Shown: positions 26,011-36,765, counted from the stretch's first letter. The stretch is 64,000 nt of DNA from Duganella levis (GCF_009857605.1 NZ_WWCT01000008.1:1-64000), one strand, 5' to 3'. The notes: generated by a model from the letters alone, not told the origin. Numbers and translations: made by a program.

Positions 26011-26040
26011 ATTATGCGACAGTTGTCGCAATGAGGTCAA
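26011..26040 (-). promoter_or_regulatory. Promoter with BlaI-type operator for the BlaR1-like/ampC-like operon
   Basis: On the minus strand TTGACC (26035-26040), an 18-nt spacer and CATAAT (26011-26016) make a good sigma-70 promoter 18 bp upstream of the ATG. The spacer and the first two bases of the -10 are covered by the 16-bp palindrome TGCGACAACTGTCGCA (26015-26030). Its length and ACA-nn-TGT core match the staphylococcal BlaI/MecI operator type. The half-site TGCGAC (plus strand) is repeated at 25995 and 25983. Confidence 0.7.
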
Positions 26041-26108
26041 GCGGCATCGCCAACTGTGCCCTGCCACTCGCCCGCGCTGCGGCGGAAGGGCGGCGGGGGG
26101 CTGGTGTT

Positions 26109-27086
<978 letters not shown>

Positions 27087-27099
27087 GCGGTACTCCTGA

Positions 27100-28602
27100 T
27101 TAGTTGCCGGAACGGGCGACCCAGTCGACCAATTCGTCCAGCACGGCGCGGCCGGCGCCGTTGGCGACGTGGGCGTCGTTGAGAATGGCGACCACGATGC
27201 AGGGCTGGTTGTTGGCGTCCTGCACGTAGCCGGCGATGGCGATCATGCCGGTCAGGCTACCAGTTTTCAGGCGCGCGCGCTGCGCGGCCGGGCTTTCCTT
27301 CAAGCGGCGGCGCATGGTGCCGTCGGTGGCGGCGACCGGCAGGCTGGCGAGAAATTCCGGCATCCACAGGCTTTTCAGGCCGGCTTGCAGCAGGGCCGCC
27401 AGTTGCGCCGGCGTGGCGCGTTCGCTGCGCGACAGGCCGGAGCCGTTGTCGAGGATCAGGCCGTTGCCGTCGATGTTGTGCTGCTGCAGCCAGGCGCGGA
27501 TCGCGGTTTCAGCGCGCATCGAGGTGCTGGCGCCGCCGGCGTCCGGTGGCAGCGGTTTGCTGCCCAGTTGCGGATCGGCTTCCAGGCTGCCCAGGCTGAG
27601 GAAGATGGTGCGGGCCAGCGTGTTGTCGGATTGTTTGTTGGTGTCGCGGACGATTTCCGGCAGCGTGCGGGAGACGTGCTCGGCCAGAAGGCGGGTGGTC
27701 GCTACCGGTGCAGGGGTGGCGTCGGCCGGCGCAACGGGGATGGCGGCCTCGCGCACTTCGCCGCTCAACGAGCCGCCCAGCTTGCTCCATTCGGCTAGCA
27801 GCAGCCGCGCCAGGAAGTCCTGGCTGTCCAGCACGTTGATGCTGGTGGATTTGGTGCAGTCTTTCGGAAAGCTGCCGTGCAGCACCACTTCGATGCGGTC
27901 GCCTTTGCGCGAATAGTCCGGCGTGCGCCAGCCGTTTTCCCAGCTTGCGCAGGCGGCATCGGTCAGTTTCATCTCCGAGCGGATGCTGACTTTTTCCATT
28001 TCCGGCAGCATCACCAGCGACAGTTTGTTGCCGGTGGAGCGCATTTCCACTTTCAGCAGGTTGGTGTTGATCAGCGCCGCGTTCGGGATGACGTTGTAGT
28101 AGGCCCAGGGATATTCGTCAAACGGCGGCTGCCCCGCATCCGGCCGCGATGGCGTGAACAGCAGGCGGTCGATGATGATGTCACCCTTGATGCGGCGGAT
28201 GCCCTGGTTGCGCAGCGCTTGCAGCATGTGGCCCAGCACGTCTTCGTTAAAGTCGGCATCGGCGCCGCCGCGCAGGATCAGGTCGCCTTGCAGGACGCCG
28301 TTGACGACTTCAGCGCTGCTGCGCAATTCGGTGCGGCCGCGGAATACTGGTCCCAGCTGCTCCAGCGCCGTCAGCGTGGTGAACAGCTTCATGGTGGAGC
28401 CGGGCTGCATGCTTTGCTGCGGGTTGTGCGACACCAGCACGGTATCGCCGCGCATGACGATGATGCCGGCCGCTTCGGGCGGAATATTTGACGACTGCAT
28501 CAGCCGCGCCACCGGCTCCGGCAGATCCGCAGCGTGGGCAGCGCCGGCCGCGATCAGCGCGGCAACCAGCAGACGGCGTAACAATTTAGTGGAAGAAAAC
28601 AT
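27100..28602 (-). CDS. dacB: D-alanyl-D-alanine carboxypeptidase/endopeptidase (PBP4 type)
   Basis: 500 aa from ATG 28602 ([10 protein letters not shown]), with a signal peptide ending AAHA. Peptidase S13/PBP4 fold: S68-T-M-K71 ([10 protein letters not shown]), the SDN box in [10 protein letters not shown], and KTG in [15 protein letters not shown]. It trims pentapeptides and cleaves 4-3 crosslinks in the periplasm. The start lies 17 nt inside the preceding spmAB-like gene, so translation is probably coupled. This extends the peptidoglycan theme of the region. Confidence 0.94.
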   Translation of the reverse strand: MFSSTKLLRRLLVAALIAAGAAHAADLPEPVARLMQSSNIPPEAAGIIVMRGDTVLVSHNPQQSMQPGSTMKLFTTLTALEQLGPVFRGRTELRSSAEVVNGVLQGDLILRGGADADFNEDVLGHMLQALRNQGIRRIKGDIIIDRLLFTPSRPDAGQPPFDEYPWAYYNVIPNAALINTNLLKVEMRSTGNKLSLVMLPEMEKVSIRSEMKLTDAACASWENGWRTPDYSRKGDRIEVVLHGSFPKDCTKSTSINVLDSQDFLARLLLAEWSKLGGSLSGEVREAAIPVAPADATPAPVATTRLLAEHVSRTLPEIVRDTNKQSDNTLARTIFLSLGSLEADPQLGSKPLPPDAGGASTSMRAETAIRAWLQQHNIDGNGLILDNGSGLSRSERATPAQLAALLQAGLKSLWMPEFLASLPVAATDGTMRRRLKESPAAQRARLKTGSLTGMIAIAGYVQDANNQPCIVVAILNDAHVANGAGRAVLDELVDWVARSGN

Positions 28603-29824
28603 AGGAAATCGCAATCGCAGCAAGCACGCCGGCGAAGTCGGCGATCAGGCCGCAGGAGATCGCGTAGCGCGTCTTGCGGATGCCGACCGAGCCGAAATAC
28701 AGCGCGACGATGTAGAAAGTGGTGTCAGCCGAGCCCTGGAACACGCAGGCCAGGCGGCCGACAAAGGAATCGACGCCATAGGTTTGCATGGTGTCGATCA
28801 TCATGGCCTTGGCGGCGCTGCCGCTCAACGGCTTCATCAGCGCGGTCGGCAGCGCCGAGACGAAGTCGGTGTTGACGCCGAGGTGGCCGAACAGCCAGCT
28901 GAAGCCCTGCACCACAAAGCCCAGCAGGCCGGCATTGCGGATCACGCTGATCGCCACCAGCATGCCGACCAGATACGGAATCACGGTCAGCGAGGTCTGG
29001 ATGCCACCCTTGGCGCCTTCGATAAAGGCCTCGTAGACGTTGACCTTCTTGCGCAGCGCGCCGATGATGAAGCCGCCGATCACGGCCATCAGCACGAAGT
29101 TGCTGAAGACTTTGGAGAAGGTTTCAATCTCCGGCTTGGTCAAATAATTGGTGAAGTACCAGACCAGCCCGACGATGAAGGCGGTGATGCCGCCCAGCCA
29201 GCCCACCACCACGCGGTTGAACAGGTTGATGCGCTGGCGGATGGAGACGGCGATGATGCCGGTCATGGTCGCCACATAGGTCGCCACCATGCAGGGGATA
29301 AAGATGTCGGACGGATCAGCCGCGCCGAGAATTGAGCGCTGCGCCATGATGGCCAGCGGAATCAAGGTCAAGCCCGAGGTGTGCAGCACCAGGAACATGA
29401 TTTGCGCGTCGGTCGGTTCGTCCTTGTTGGGGTTGAGCGTTTGCAGGCTTTCCATCGCCTTCAAGCCGAACGGGGTGGCGGCGTTGTCCAGGCCCAGCAG
29501 GTTGGCCGAGAAGTTCATCACCATGTGGCCGGTGGCCGGGTGGTTGGACGGCACGCCGGGAAAGATGCGCGAGAAGAACGGTGCGATCAGCTTGGCCAGC
29601 AGGTCGATGGCGCCGGCTTTTTCGCCGATGTTCATGATGCCCAGCCACAGCGTCATCACGCCGGCCAGCGGCAGGGCGATGTCCATCACGCCGGTGCGGG
29701 CCGAGTCAAAGGTGCCGTCGATGATGCGCTTGAAGATTTCCGTGTCGCCCAGGAACAGGAACTGCGCCAACGCGGCCAGAAATCCCACCAGGAAGAAGCC
29801 AGACCAGATGTAGTTGAGCGACAT
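28586..29824 (-). CDS. Fused SpmA-SpmB nucleoside-recognition (Gate) domain membrane protein
   Basis: 412 aa with about 9-10 hydrophobic segments. The first half matches SpmA-type Gate domains (MTLWLGIMNIGEKAG, NLLGLDNAATPFGLKAM, MFLVLHTSGLTLIPLAIMA); the second half is SpmB-type (KPLSGSAAKAMMIDTM, VFQGSADTTFYIVALYFGSVGIRKTRYAI). In Bacillus spmA and spmB follow dacB and affect spore-core dehydration. Here a non-sporulating organism carries them fused, overlapping a DD-carboxypeptidase gene. Transport function is unknown. The start (29824) faces a divergent binding-protein gene. Confidence 0.9.
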   Translation of the reverse strand: MSLNYIWSGFFLVGFLAALAQFLFLGDTEIFKRIIDGTFDSARTGVMDIALPLAGVMTLWLGIMNIGEKAGAIDLLAKLIAPFFSRIFPGVPSNHPATGHMVMNFSANLLGLDNAATPFGLKAMESLQTLNPNKDEPTDAQIMFLVLHTSGLTLIPLAIMAQRSILGAADPSDIFIPCMVATYVATMTGIIAVSIRQRINLFNRVVVGWLGGITAFIVGLVWYFTNYLTKPEIETFSKVFSNFVLMAVIGGFIIGALRKKVNVYEAFIEGAKGGIQTSLTVIPYLVGMLVAISVIRNAGLLGFVVQGFSWLFGHLGVNTDFVSALPTALMKPLSGSAAKAMMIDTMQTYGVDSFVGRLACVFQGSADTTFYIVALYFGSVGIRKTRYAISCGLIADFAGVLAAIAISYVFFH

Positions 29825-29913
29825 TTTTCGTGTATGCAGTGGGCAATTTGCAAAGTATAGCGGGTAAGCAAGCGCAAAAAGTTATAAGCTGCCGCTTTAC
29901 CGTGCGAGGAATC

Positions 29914-31575
29914 ATGGGAAGGATGCTGAAAACTTGTGCAGCCGCCGTGCTGGCGCTGGCCATCACGGTCGCTGGCCATGCCGAGCCCGCGCCGAAAGTG
30001 CTGCACGCCTTCCTCAGCACCGGCGAAACCGCGCTCGACCCTGCCGTGGCCTCCGACGTAGCCAGCCTGAGCCTGCTGGAAAACCTGTTCGACCCGCTGC
30101 TGCGCTACGATTACCTGGCCCGTCCCGTCAAACTGATCCCCAACACGGCCGCCGCCATGCCGGAGCTGAGCGACGGCGGCAAGACTTATACTTTCCATCT
30201 GCGCCAGGACGTCTACTTCACGCCGGATGCCGCTTTTCATGGCGCGCACCGGCAGGCCACCGCCGACGATTACGTCTACAGCCTCAAGCGCCTGTACGAT
30301 CCGGCGCTGAAATCGCCGTGGCTGTATCTGTTCGACGGCGTGGCCGGCATCGAGGCGGTGGACAAGTTCACGCTGCGCATCCGCCTGAAAGCGCCCGACC
30401 CCAACTTCCTGTTCTATCTGGCGATGCCGGCCACGTCCGTGGTGGCGCGCGAAGTGGTGCAGGCTTACGGCGCGCAAGCCGGCAACCATCCCATCGGCAC
30501 CGGCCCATTCAAGATCGGCAGCTGGAAGCGTAGCGACCAGATCGTGCTGCTGGCCAACCGCGACTTTCGTCCGACCGAATTCCAGGGACAGCGCCTGCCC
30601 ATCCTCGACCGCATCGATATCAAGATCGTCGAGGAATACCAGTCGCGCGTGCTGGGCTTCCTGAATGGCGAATTTGATTTCCTGGAGCAGGTGCCGGAGT
30701 CGATGAAGGAAATGGTGCTGACCGCTGACAACCAGTTGCAGCCCGAGCTGGCCCGCAAAGGCATCGTGCTGGCGCCGTTTCCGGTACTGCAAACGTATTA
30801 CATGTGGATGAACATGGACGATCCGCTAATCGGCGGCTATAGCAAGGAGAAGGTGGCGCTGCGGCGCGCCATCGCGCTCGGCTACAACAGCGCCGAAGAC
30901 ATCGCGCAAATGAAGAAAGGCCTGGCGCTGCCGGCCGTGACGCCACTGCCGCCCAATGTACTGGGCAACGATCCCGACTACCGCAGCCCGGTCGCCTACG
31001 ATCCGGCGTTGGCCAATGCGCTGCTGGACCGCTACGGCTACCGCAAGGGCAAGAGCGGCTATCGCATGCAGCCGGACGGCAAGCCGCTGACGCTGGTGAT
31101 GCACAGCGAAGCCTCTACCGTCGGCCGCCTGCGCGACGAGCTGTGGCGCAAGAACCTCAACGCGATCGGCCTCAACGTCACCTTCAAGAGCGACAAGAAA
31201 ACCGAAATCATCAAGGCTTCGCGCCTGGGTTCGGTGATGATGTTTGAGACCAACTGGGTGGCCGACTTCCCCGATGGCGATAATTTCTACCAGCTGCTGT
31301 ACGGTCCCAACGCCGGCCGCGCCAACTACGCGCGCTTCAACCTGCCTGCCTACAATCAACGCTACGAGCAAGCCCGCTTGATGGGGGAATCGCCGCAGCG
31401 CACCGCGTTGTATGATGAACTGGCGCAACTCATCCACGCCTACACGCCGTGGGTGTTGCTGACGCATCCTATCTCCGCCGACCTGCAACAGCCGTGGCTG
31501 AAAAATTACCGTCGCCACCCGGTGGAGTTCACCAACTGGCGCTATCTGGACGTAGACGCACATACCGCGCACTGA
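29914..31575 (+). CDS. Extracellular solute-binding protein, family 5 (peptide/OppA type)
   Basis: 553 aa. ATG 29914 (MGRMLKTC) has GAGGA upstream and opens a signal peptide ending near AGHA. SBP_bac_5 features are present: SLLENLFDPLLRYD, TYTFHLRQDVYFTPDAAFHG, ATADDYVYSLKRLYDP, NHPIGTGPFKIGSWKRSDQI, and RRAIALGYN. It captures oligopeptides or similar ligands in the periplasm for an ABC importer, but no permease or ATPase gene is nearby. Its position between peptidoglycan genes and yihY makes murein peptides a possible ligand, which is speculation. Confidence 0.9.
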   Translation: MGRMLKTCAAAVLALAITVAGHAEPAPKVLHAFLSTGETALDPAVASDVASLSLLENLFDPLLRYDYLARPVKLIPNTAAAMPELSDGGKTYTFHLRQDVYFTPDAAFHGAHRQATADDYVYSLKRLYDPALKSPWLYLFDGVAGIEAVDKFTLRIRLKAPDPNFLFYLAMPATSVVAREVVQAYGAQAGNHPIGTGPFKIGSWKRSDQIVLLANRDFRPTEFQGQRLPILDRIDIKIVEEYQSRVLGFLNGEFDFLEQVPESMKEMVLTADNQLQPELARKGIVLAPFPVLQTYYMWMNMDDPLIGGYSKEKVALRRAIALGYNSAEDIAQMKKGLALPAVTPLPPNVLGNDPDYRSPVAYDPALANALLDRYGYRKGKSGYRMQPDGKPLTLVMHSEASTVGRLRDELWRKNLNAIGLNVTFKSDKKTEIIKASRLGSVMMFETNWVADFPDGDNFYQLLYGPNAGRANYARFNLPAYNQRYEQARLMGESPQRTALYDELAQLIHAYTPWVLLTHPISADLQQPWLKNYRRHPVEFTNWRYLDVDAHTAH

Positions 31576-31595
31576 GCGGTGCCTACAATGACAAG

Positions 31596-32510
31596 ATGAA
31601 CTTACTCAACCGCCGGGCGCTGGCCTATGTTGCCGGTCATCCCATGGATTTCACGGTGCAATGCCTGAAAGGCTTCCGCGCCAACCAAGGCCTGCTGCTG
31701 GCGGGCGCGGTGGCGTATTACTCGCTGCTGTCGATCCTGCCGCTGCTGATGCTGGCGGTGGTGGCGCTGTCGCACATCATTGCGCAGGATGAACTGCTGG
31801 CGGCGGTCGGCCGCTATCTGAACTGGCTGGTGCCGGGGCAGGCGCAGCCGATCGTGGCCGAGGTGGCGCATTTCCTGGAACATCGCGACCTGGTCGGTGG
31901 CGTGCTGGTGGTCACCATGCTGTTCTTCAGTTCGCTAGCCTTCACGGTGCTGGAAAACGCCATGTGCGTGATCTTCAAGCACCGGGTGGAGATACGGCGG
32001 CGGCATTTCCTGATTTCGGCGGTAATGCCCTACTGCTACATCCTGTCGCTGGGCGCCGGCATGCTGCTGGTGACGCTGGTGGCCGGCAGCTTGCAGGTGC
32101 TGGGCCAGGAGAGTGTGCAGCTGTTCGGCTATAGCTGGTCGCTGAATGGTGTGTCGGGCGTGCTGCTGTATCTGCTGGGGCTGGCGGGCGAGGTGCTGGT
32201 GCTGTCGTCGATTTACCTGGTGATGCCGGTGGGCCGGCTGTCGCTGTCGCATGCGCTGATCGGCGGCGTGACGGCGGCGCTGTTGTGGGAAATCGCCCGC
32301 CGCATCCTGGTGTGGTACTTCTCCACGCTGTCGCAGGTGAACGTGGTGTATGGCTCGATGACCACCGCCATCATCGTCATGTTCAGCCTGGAGATCGGCG
32401 CCACCCTGCTGCTGTTCGGTGCGCAGGTGATTTCCGAGTTTGAACGGGCCGGCCGCGAAGCGCCGAAGCAGGCGCCCAAGCCGCTGGTCACCGAAACTAT
32501 TTCAAAATAA
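31596..32510 (+). CDS. YihY/virulence factor BrkB family membrane protein
   Basis: 304 aa. Six or so hydrophobic segments with the family signature VAYYSLLSILPLLMLAV near the N-terminus, SSLAFTVLENAMCVIF, and a late YGSMTTAIIVMFSLEIGATLLLFGAQVISEF. Family function is not settled. Start ATG 31596, 20 nt after the binding-protein stop; the two genes may be co-transcribed. The C-terminal tail is cytoplasmic and Lys/Pro rich. Confidence 0.9.
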   Translation: MNLLNRRALAYVAGHPMDFTVQCLKGFRANQGLLLAGAVAYYSLLSILPLLMLAVVALSHIIAQDELLAAVGRYLNWLVPGQAQPIVAEVAHFLEHRDLVGGVLVVTMLFFSSLAFTVLENAMCVIFKHRVEIRRRHFLISAVMPYCYILSLGAGMLLVTLVAGSLQVLGQESVQLFGYSWSLNGVSGVLLYLLGLAGEVLVLSSIYLVMPVGRLSLSHALIGGVTAALLWEIARRILVWYFSTLSQVNVVYGSMTTAIIVMFSLEIGATLLLFGAQVISEFERAGREAPKQAPKPLVTETISK

Positions 32511-32511
32511 A

Positions 32512-32542
32512 TTTGTGCGTTGCACAAAAACTGTGGTACACT
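32512..32542 (+). promoter_or_regulatory. Promoter with 17-bp operator-like dyad for the candidate RNA
   Basis: TTGTGC (32513-32518), an 18-nt spacer and TACACT (32537-32542). The -35 lies within the perfect 7-bp-arm dyad TTTGTGC-GTT-GCACAAA (32512-32528), which looks like a repressor or activator site. It begins 1 nt after the yihY stop. Confidence 0.55.
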
Positions 32543-32548
32543 TTGTTT

Positions 32549-32810
32549 GTGGTTGAGGTTTGCCCAGCAAACAGTCCCACATCCGGCCGATGCGCCGCGC
32601 CCAGAGTTGTGTAAGTTCGATGGCGCAGGTGACGCAGAAACCGGAGTTGTAATCCCGAAGACATTAGTCGATTTACACGTTAGGGGCACTATGCAGATAG
32701 CATGGGCGCCTGAGACGCCGACTCACTTGGCAGATAGCCCTGGAGACCGGTACGATTGAAGCATAGGTAATACATTGGAACGAAGCCTGCAGAGATGTGG
32801 GCTTTTTTTT
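32549..32810 (+). ncRNA. Candidate structured non-coding RNA, about 260 nt
   Basis: Between a plausible promoter and a strong terminator there is no convincing reading frame with a ribosome-binding site, but many local helices can be drawn. Examples are GGTTTGC-CCA-GCAAAC enclosed by GTGG/CCAC near the 5' end, TGCGCC/GGCGCA enclosed by CCGG/CCGG, TGTAA/TTACA, ATGC/GCAT, and GGCG-CCTGAGA-CGCC. I do not recognise 6S, tmRNA, RNase P, SRP or a known riboswitch core. It could be a stand-alone RNA or the long 5' leader of the small gene at 32897; the terminator favours a separate RNA. The family is unassigned. Confidence 0.5.
32783..32810 (+). terminator. Rho-independent terminator after the candidate RNA
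   Basis: AAGCCTGCA-GAGA-TGTGGGCTT, a 9-bp stem (two G-T pairs), followed by eight T residues (32803-32810). Confidence 0.85.
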
Positions 32811-32896
32811 CGTCCGCATTTTTGTGCGTCCTTTGCGTTCGCCCAAACGCGCCAGGCAGCGTCGGCCTATTCTGGAGTGCGGATGGGAGGAGCACG

Positions 32897-33151
32897 ATGG
32901 AATTCGCTTTTACGCTCAGATACCGGCTGGCCACCCAGGATCACGATTACGACGAATTATCAGCGCAACTGGCCGCCGGCGGCTGTGAGGATGCGCTGCT
33001 GAGTTTCAACCGCGCCGGCAATCTGGTCTTGGACTTCCGCCGTCCGGCCGACAGCGCCGCTGCCGCCCTCTCCAGCGCGATCGCCGACGTGCAGCGCGCG
33101 CTTCCCGCCTCCGAATTGATCGACATCCGCTCCGGCTTCGTCTCCAATTAA
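32897..33151 (+). CDS. Small protein of unknown function (84 aa)
   Basis: Begins MEFAFTLRYRLATQDHDYDEL and ends SELIDIRSGFVSN. A clear ribosome-binding site, GGGAGGAGC, precedes ATG 32897. The protein is soluble, mildly acidic and without a signal peptide or membrane helix; the Arg/Asp pattern suggests a small alpha/beta fold. No family recognised. It lies between the candidate RNA terminator and the ars operon. It may be cotranscribed with neither. Confidence 0.7.
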   Translation: MEFAFTLRYRLATQDHDYDELSAQLAAGGCEDALLSFNRAGNLVLDFRRPADSAAAALSSAIADVQRALPASELIDIRSGFVSN

Positions 33152-33159
33152 TTTTGCGA

Positions 33160-33183
33160 TTCATTTCGATATTATTTGAAATG
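33160..33183. promoter_or_regulatory. Candidate ArsR operator
   Basis: TTCATTTCGATATTATTTGA followed by AATG: dyad CATTTC (33162-33167) / GAAATG (33178-33183) around an AT-rich centre. It ends 28 bp upstream of the arsR start, where ArsR/SmtB repressors usually bind. The AT-richness stands out from the surrounding GC-rich DNA. Confidence 0.5.
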
Positions 33184-33211
33184 TGGAATCAATTGCGCTA
33201 GCATAGGCCGC

Positions 33212-33505
33212 ATGGATACCAAACAAACCCTGGCCGCGCTGGCGGCTCTGGCGCAAGAGAGCCGCCTGGCCGTGTTCCGCCTGCTGGTGCAGACCGGGCC
33301 GGCTGGCCTGGCCGCCAGCAAAATCGGCGAGCAACTGGCGATTGCGCCGTCTTCCCTGTCGTTTCATTTGAAAGAGCTGGCGCATGCCGGCCTGATCTCG
33401 TCGCGCCAGGACGGGCGCTTTGTGATCTACTCGGCGGATACCGGCGCCATGAATGAACTGATCGGATTTTTAACTGAAAACTGCTGCGGTGGCGGCTCCT
33501 GCTAA
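33212..33505 (+). CDS. arsR: ArsR/SmtB-family metalloid-responsive repressor
   Basis: 97 aa winged-helix protein: LAALAQESRLAVFRLLVQTGPAGLAASKIGEQLAIAPSSLSFHLKELAHAGLI, then the beta-wing SRQDGRFVIYSAD. The C-terminal CCGGGSC supplies cysteines that could bind As(III)/Sb(III), as in ArsR variants with C-terminal thiols. It heads arsR-arsC-arsB and is 2 nt from arsC. A dyad lies just upstream. Confidence 0.92.
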   Translation: MDTKQTLAALAALAQESRLAVFRLLVQTGPAGLAASKIGEQLAIAPSSLSFHLKELAHAGLISSRQDGRFVIYSADTGAMNELIGFLTENCCGGGSC

Positions 33506-33507
33506 CG

Positions 33508-33962
33508 ATGAATATACTTTTTCTGTGTACCGGTAACTCCTGCCGCTCGTTGTTGAGCGAAGCAGTCTTCAATCATCTGGCTCCCGAGGGCTGGCGGGCG
33601 CTCAGCGCCGGCAGCCAGCCGACCGGCCAGCTGAATCCGCGCGCGGTGGCGCTGTTACAGCGCAAAGGCATCTCCACCGAAGGCTATTACAGCAAATCGT
33701 GGGATGCGCTGCCGGTGACGCCGGATGCGGTGATCACCGTGTGCGGCAGCGCGGCCGGCGAAACTTGCCCGGCCTATCTCGGTCCGGTGCTGCGCGCGCA
33801 TTGGGGCGTGGAAGATCCGAGCCATCTGGTGGGCAGCGATGAAGAAATCGAGGCGGCCTTCGAGGAGACTTACCGCATCCTCCGAGCGCGCATTGAGGCG
33901 TTTCTGGCCGCGCCGACGCTGTCGCAAGCAGCACTGGACCGCATTGGCACGCTCGGTGCCGC

Positions 33963-33969
<7 letters not shown>
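33508..33969 (+). CDS. arsC: Arsenate reductase, LMW-phosphatase (thioredoxin-coupled) type
   Basis: 153 aa. The anion-binding loop CX5R is C7-TGNSC-R13, and downstream Cys79 and Cys87 ([16 protein letters not shown]) fit the cysteine relay of thioredoxin-dependent ArsC. It reduces arsenate to arsenite for efflux by ArsB. The stop overlaps the arsB start by 7 nt. Confidence 0.93.
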
Positions 33970-35245
<1,276 letters not shown>

Positions 35246-35249
<4 letters not shown>

Positions 35250-36163
35250 AACCTAAAAAGTGGATTGCCGTTGTCCTGAGTATCCTGGCCGCGCCGCTGG
35301 CGTTCCTGTATGTCGGCGCGCCGCGCTGGGCGTTGCTCAGTTTTGTGGCGGGGCTGGTGGTGGGCACCGCCGGCTTCCTGGTGCCCGGTCATCAGTCGCC
35401 GCTGTTGTTTGGCCTGGTCTCGGTGGCGTTGACGGTGCTGTGGATTTGGCGCGCCTACCGCTTTGCCGGCGAGCGCACATTTGATGAACAGCGGCCATGG
35501 CATTCGCGCTGGTATGGGCTGGTTGGCGTGGCGGTGGCGGCATCCATCGTCATGGTGTCGCTGCGCGTATTTTTGTATGAGCCGTTCAAGATCCCTTCCT
35601 CGGCGATGATTCCCGCGCTGCCGGTCGGCGCCAATGTGATGGTGCAGAAGTGGGGCTTCGGCTACTACGGCAGCATGGGACACCGGCTCGGTCATGGCGC
35701 AATTTGGGCGCCGCTGGAGCGTGGCGATATTCTGGTATTCGATTTTCCGGTCGATCCGAGCCAGTCCTACATCAAGCGCGTGGTTGGTCTGCCCGGCGAC
35801 AAAATCGTCTACCGCGACAAGCATGTGCTGGTGAATGGCGTGGATGGTCGCGGCCAGGAACTGAAGGATTATCTGGACGACGAGCGGCTGATGTACCTGA
35901 AGCGCTATCGCGAAAAATTCGGTCAGCAAGAGCATGACATTCTTTTGCGTGAGCAGGCGCCGGCGCGGGTGCCGCGCGGCGACCTGGCGCTGCCGAAAGA
36001 ATGCACGGACGATGGCGAGACGCTGAGCTGCACGGTGCCGGCAGCGAGCTATTTCGTCATGGGCGATAATCGGGACAACAGTATGGACAGCCGTTTCTGG
36101 GGCTTTGTGCCTGCCAGTGCGGTGATTGGCAAGGTGGTGTACGTCGCTATGCCGCGCAATTAA
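35246..36163 (+). CDS. lepB: Signal peptidase I
   Basis: 305 aa type I signal peptidase. Three hydrophobic segments at the N-terminus (about 8-24, 29-46, 52-68) are followed by a fourth at 92-110 leading to the catalytic domain. Catalytic Ser119 is in PSSAMIPAL, Lys177 in [12 protein letters not shown], and [18 protein letters not shown] is box E. I use the TTG at 35246, 5 nt after GGAG and overlapping the arsB TGA. Being the last ars-operon member is unusual for lepB; it may be a second paralogue beside the housekeeping copy. Confidence 0.9.
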
Positions 36164-36173
36164 GGAGCAGGGA

Positions 36174-36761
36174 TTGGATCAGCATATCAAGCCGGTGGAG
36201 CTGGCGAAGGCATATCGTTTATTGAATCACGGGCCGACGGTGCTGGTGTCGGCCAGCCATGGCGGGGTGCAGAATGTGATGTCGGCGGCGTGGTCTTGCG
36301 CGCTGGATTTTGCGCCGCCGAAGGTGACCGTGGTGCTGGACAAGGCCACTGCCACGCGTCCGCTGGTGGAGCAGAGCGGCTACTTCGTGCTGCAGGTGCC
36401 GAACATGGCGCAGCTGCAGCTGACCTACGATGTCGGCCACACCAGCGCCGTCGATACGCCGGACAAGCTGGCCAAGGCCGACGTGCAGCTGTTCAAGGTT
36501 GAAGGCTACGATGTGCCGCTGGTCGTTGGTTCATCGGCATGGCTGATCTGCAAAGTGCTGCCGGAGCCGCGCAATGAACAGGTCTACGATCTGTTCATCG
36601 GCGAAGTGGTGGCTGCATATGCGGACGACCGCGTATTCCAGAATGGCCACTGGGCGTTCGAAAACGCCGATCCGCAGTGGCGCAGCCTGCACTACATCGC
36701 CGGCGGCAATTTCTACGCCATCGGCGAAGCGGTGGTGGCAGATGTCACAGGAGCAAAATAG
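36174..36761 (+). CDS. Flavin reductase-like / FMN-binding split-barrel protein
   Basis: 195 aa from TTG 36174, which follows AAGGAG with 6-nt spacing. The split-barrel flavin reductase pattern is visible: HGPTVLVSASHGGVQNVMSAAWSCALDFAPPKVTVVLDKATATRPLVEQSGYFVLQVP covers FMN-phosphate and isoalloxazine contacts, and LHYIAGGNFYAIGEAV ends the domain. The electron acceptor is unknown. It is 10 nt after lepB, hence probably the end of the same transcript. An element with dRS3-like ends sits 5 nt past its stop. Confidence 0.82.
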   Translation: MDQHIKPVELAKAYRLLNHGPTVLVSASHGGVQNVMSAAWSCALDFAPPKVTVVLDKATATRPLVEQSGYFVLQVPNMAQLQLTYDVGHTSAVDTPDKLAKADVQLFKVEGYDVPLVVGSSAWLICKVLPEPRNEQVYDLFIGEVVAAYADDRVFQNGHWAFENADPQWRSLHYIAGGNFYAIGEAVVADVTGAK

Positions 36762-36765
36762 CCAC

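Noticed and set aside
32520..32759. A 79-codon plus-strand frame inside the candidate RNA
   Set aside because: Its TTG start lies within the promoter region, it has no ribosome-binding site, and the translation has no plausible fold.
32549..32810. Assignment of the candidate RNA to 6S RNA, tmRNA or RNase P
   Set aside because: The size could fit some of these, but I find no 6S central bubble pattern, no tmRNA acceptor or CCA end, and no conserved RNase P core such as GAGGAAAGUCC.
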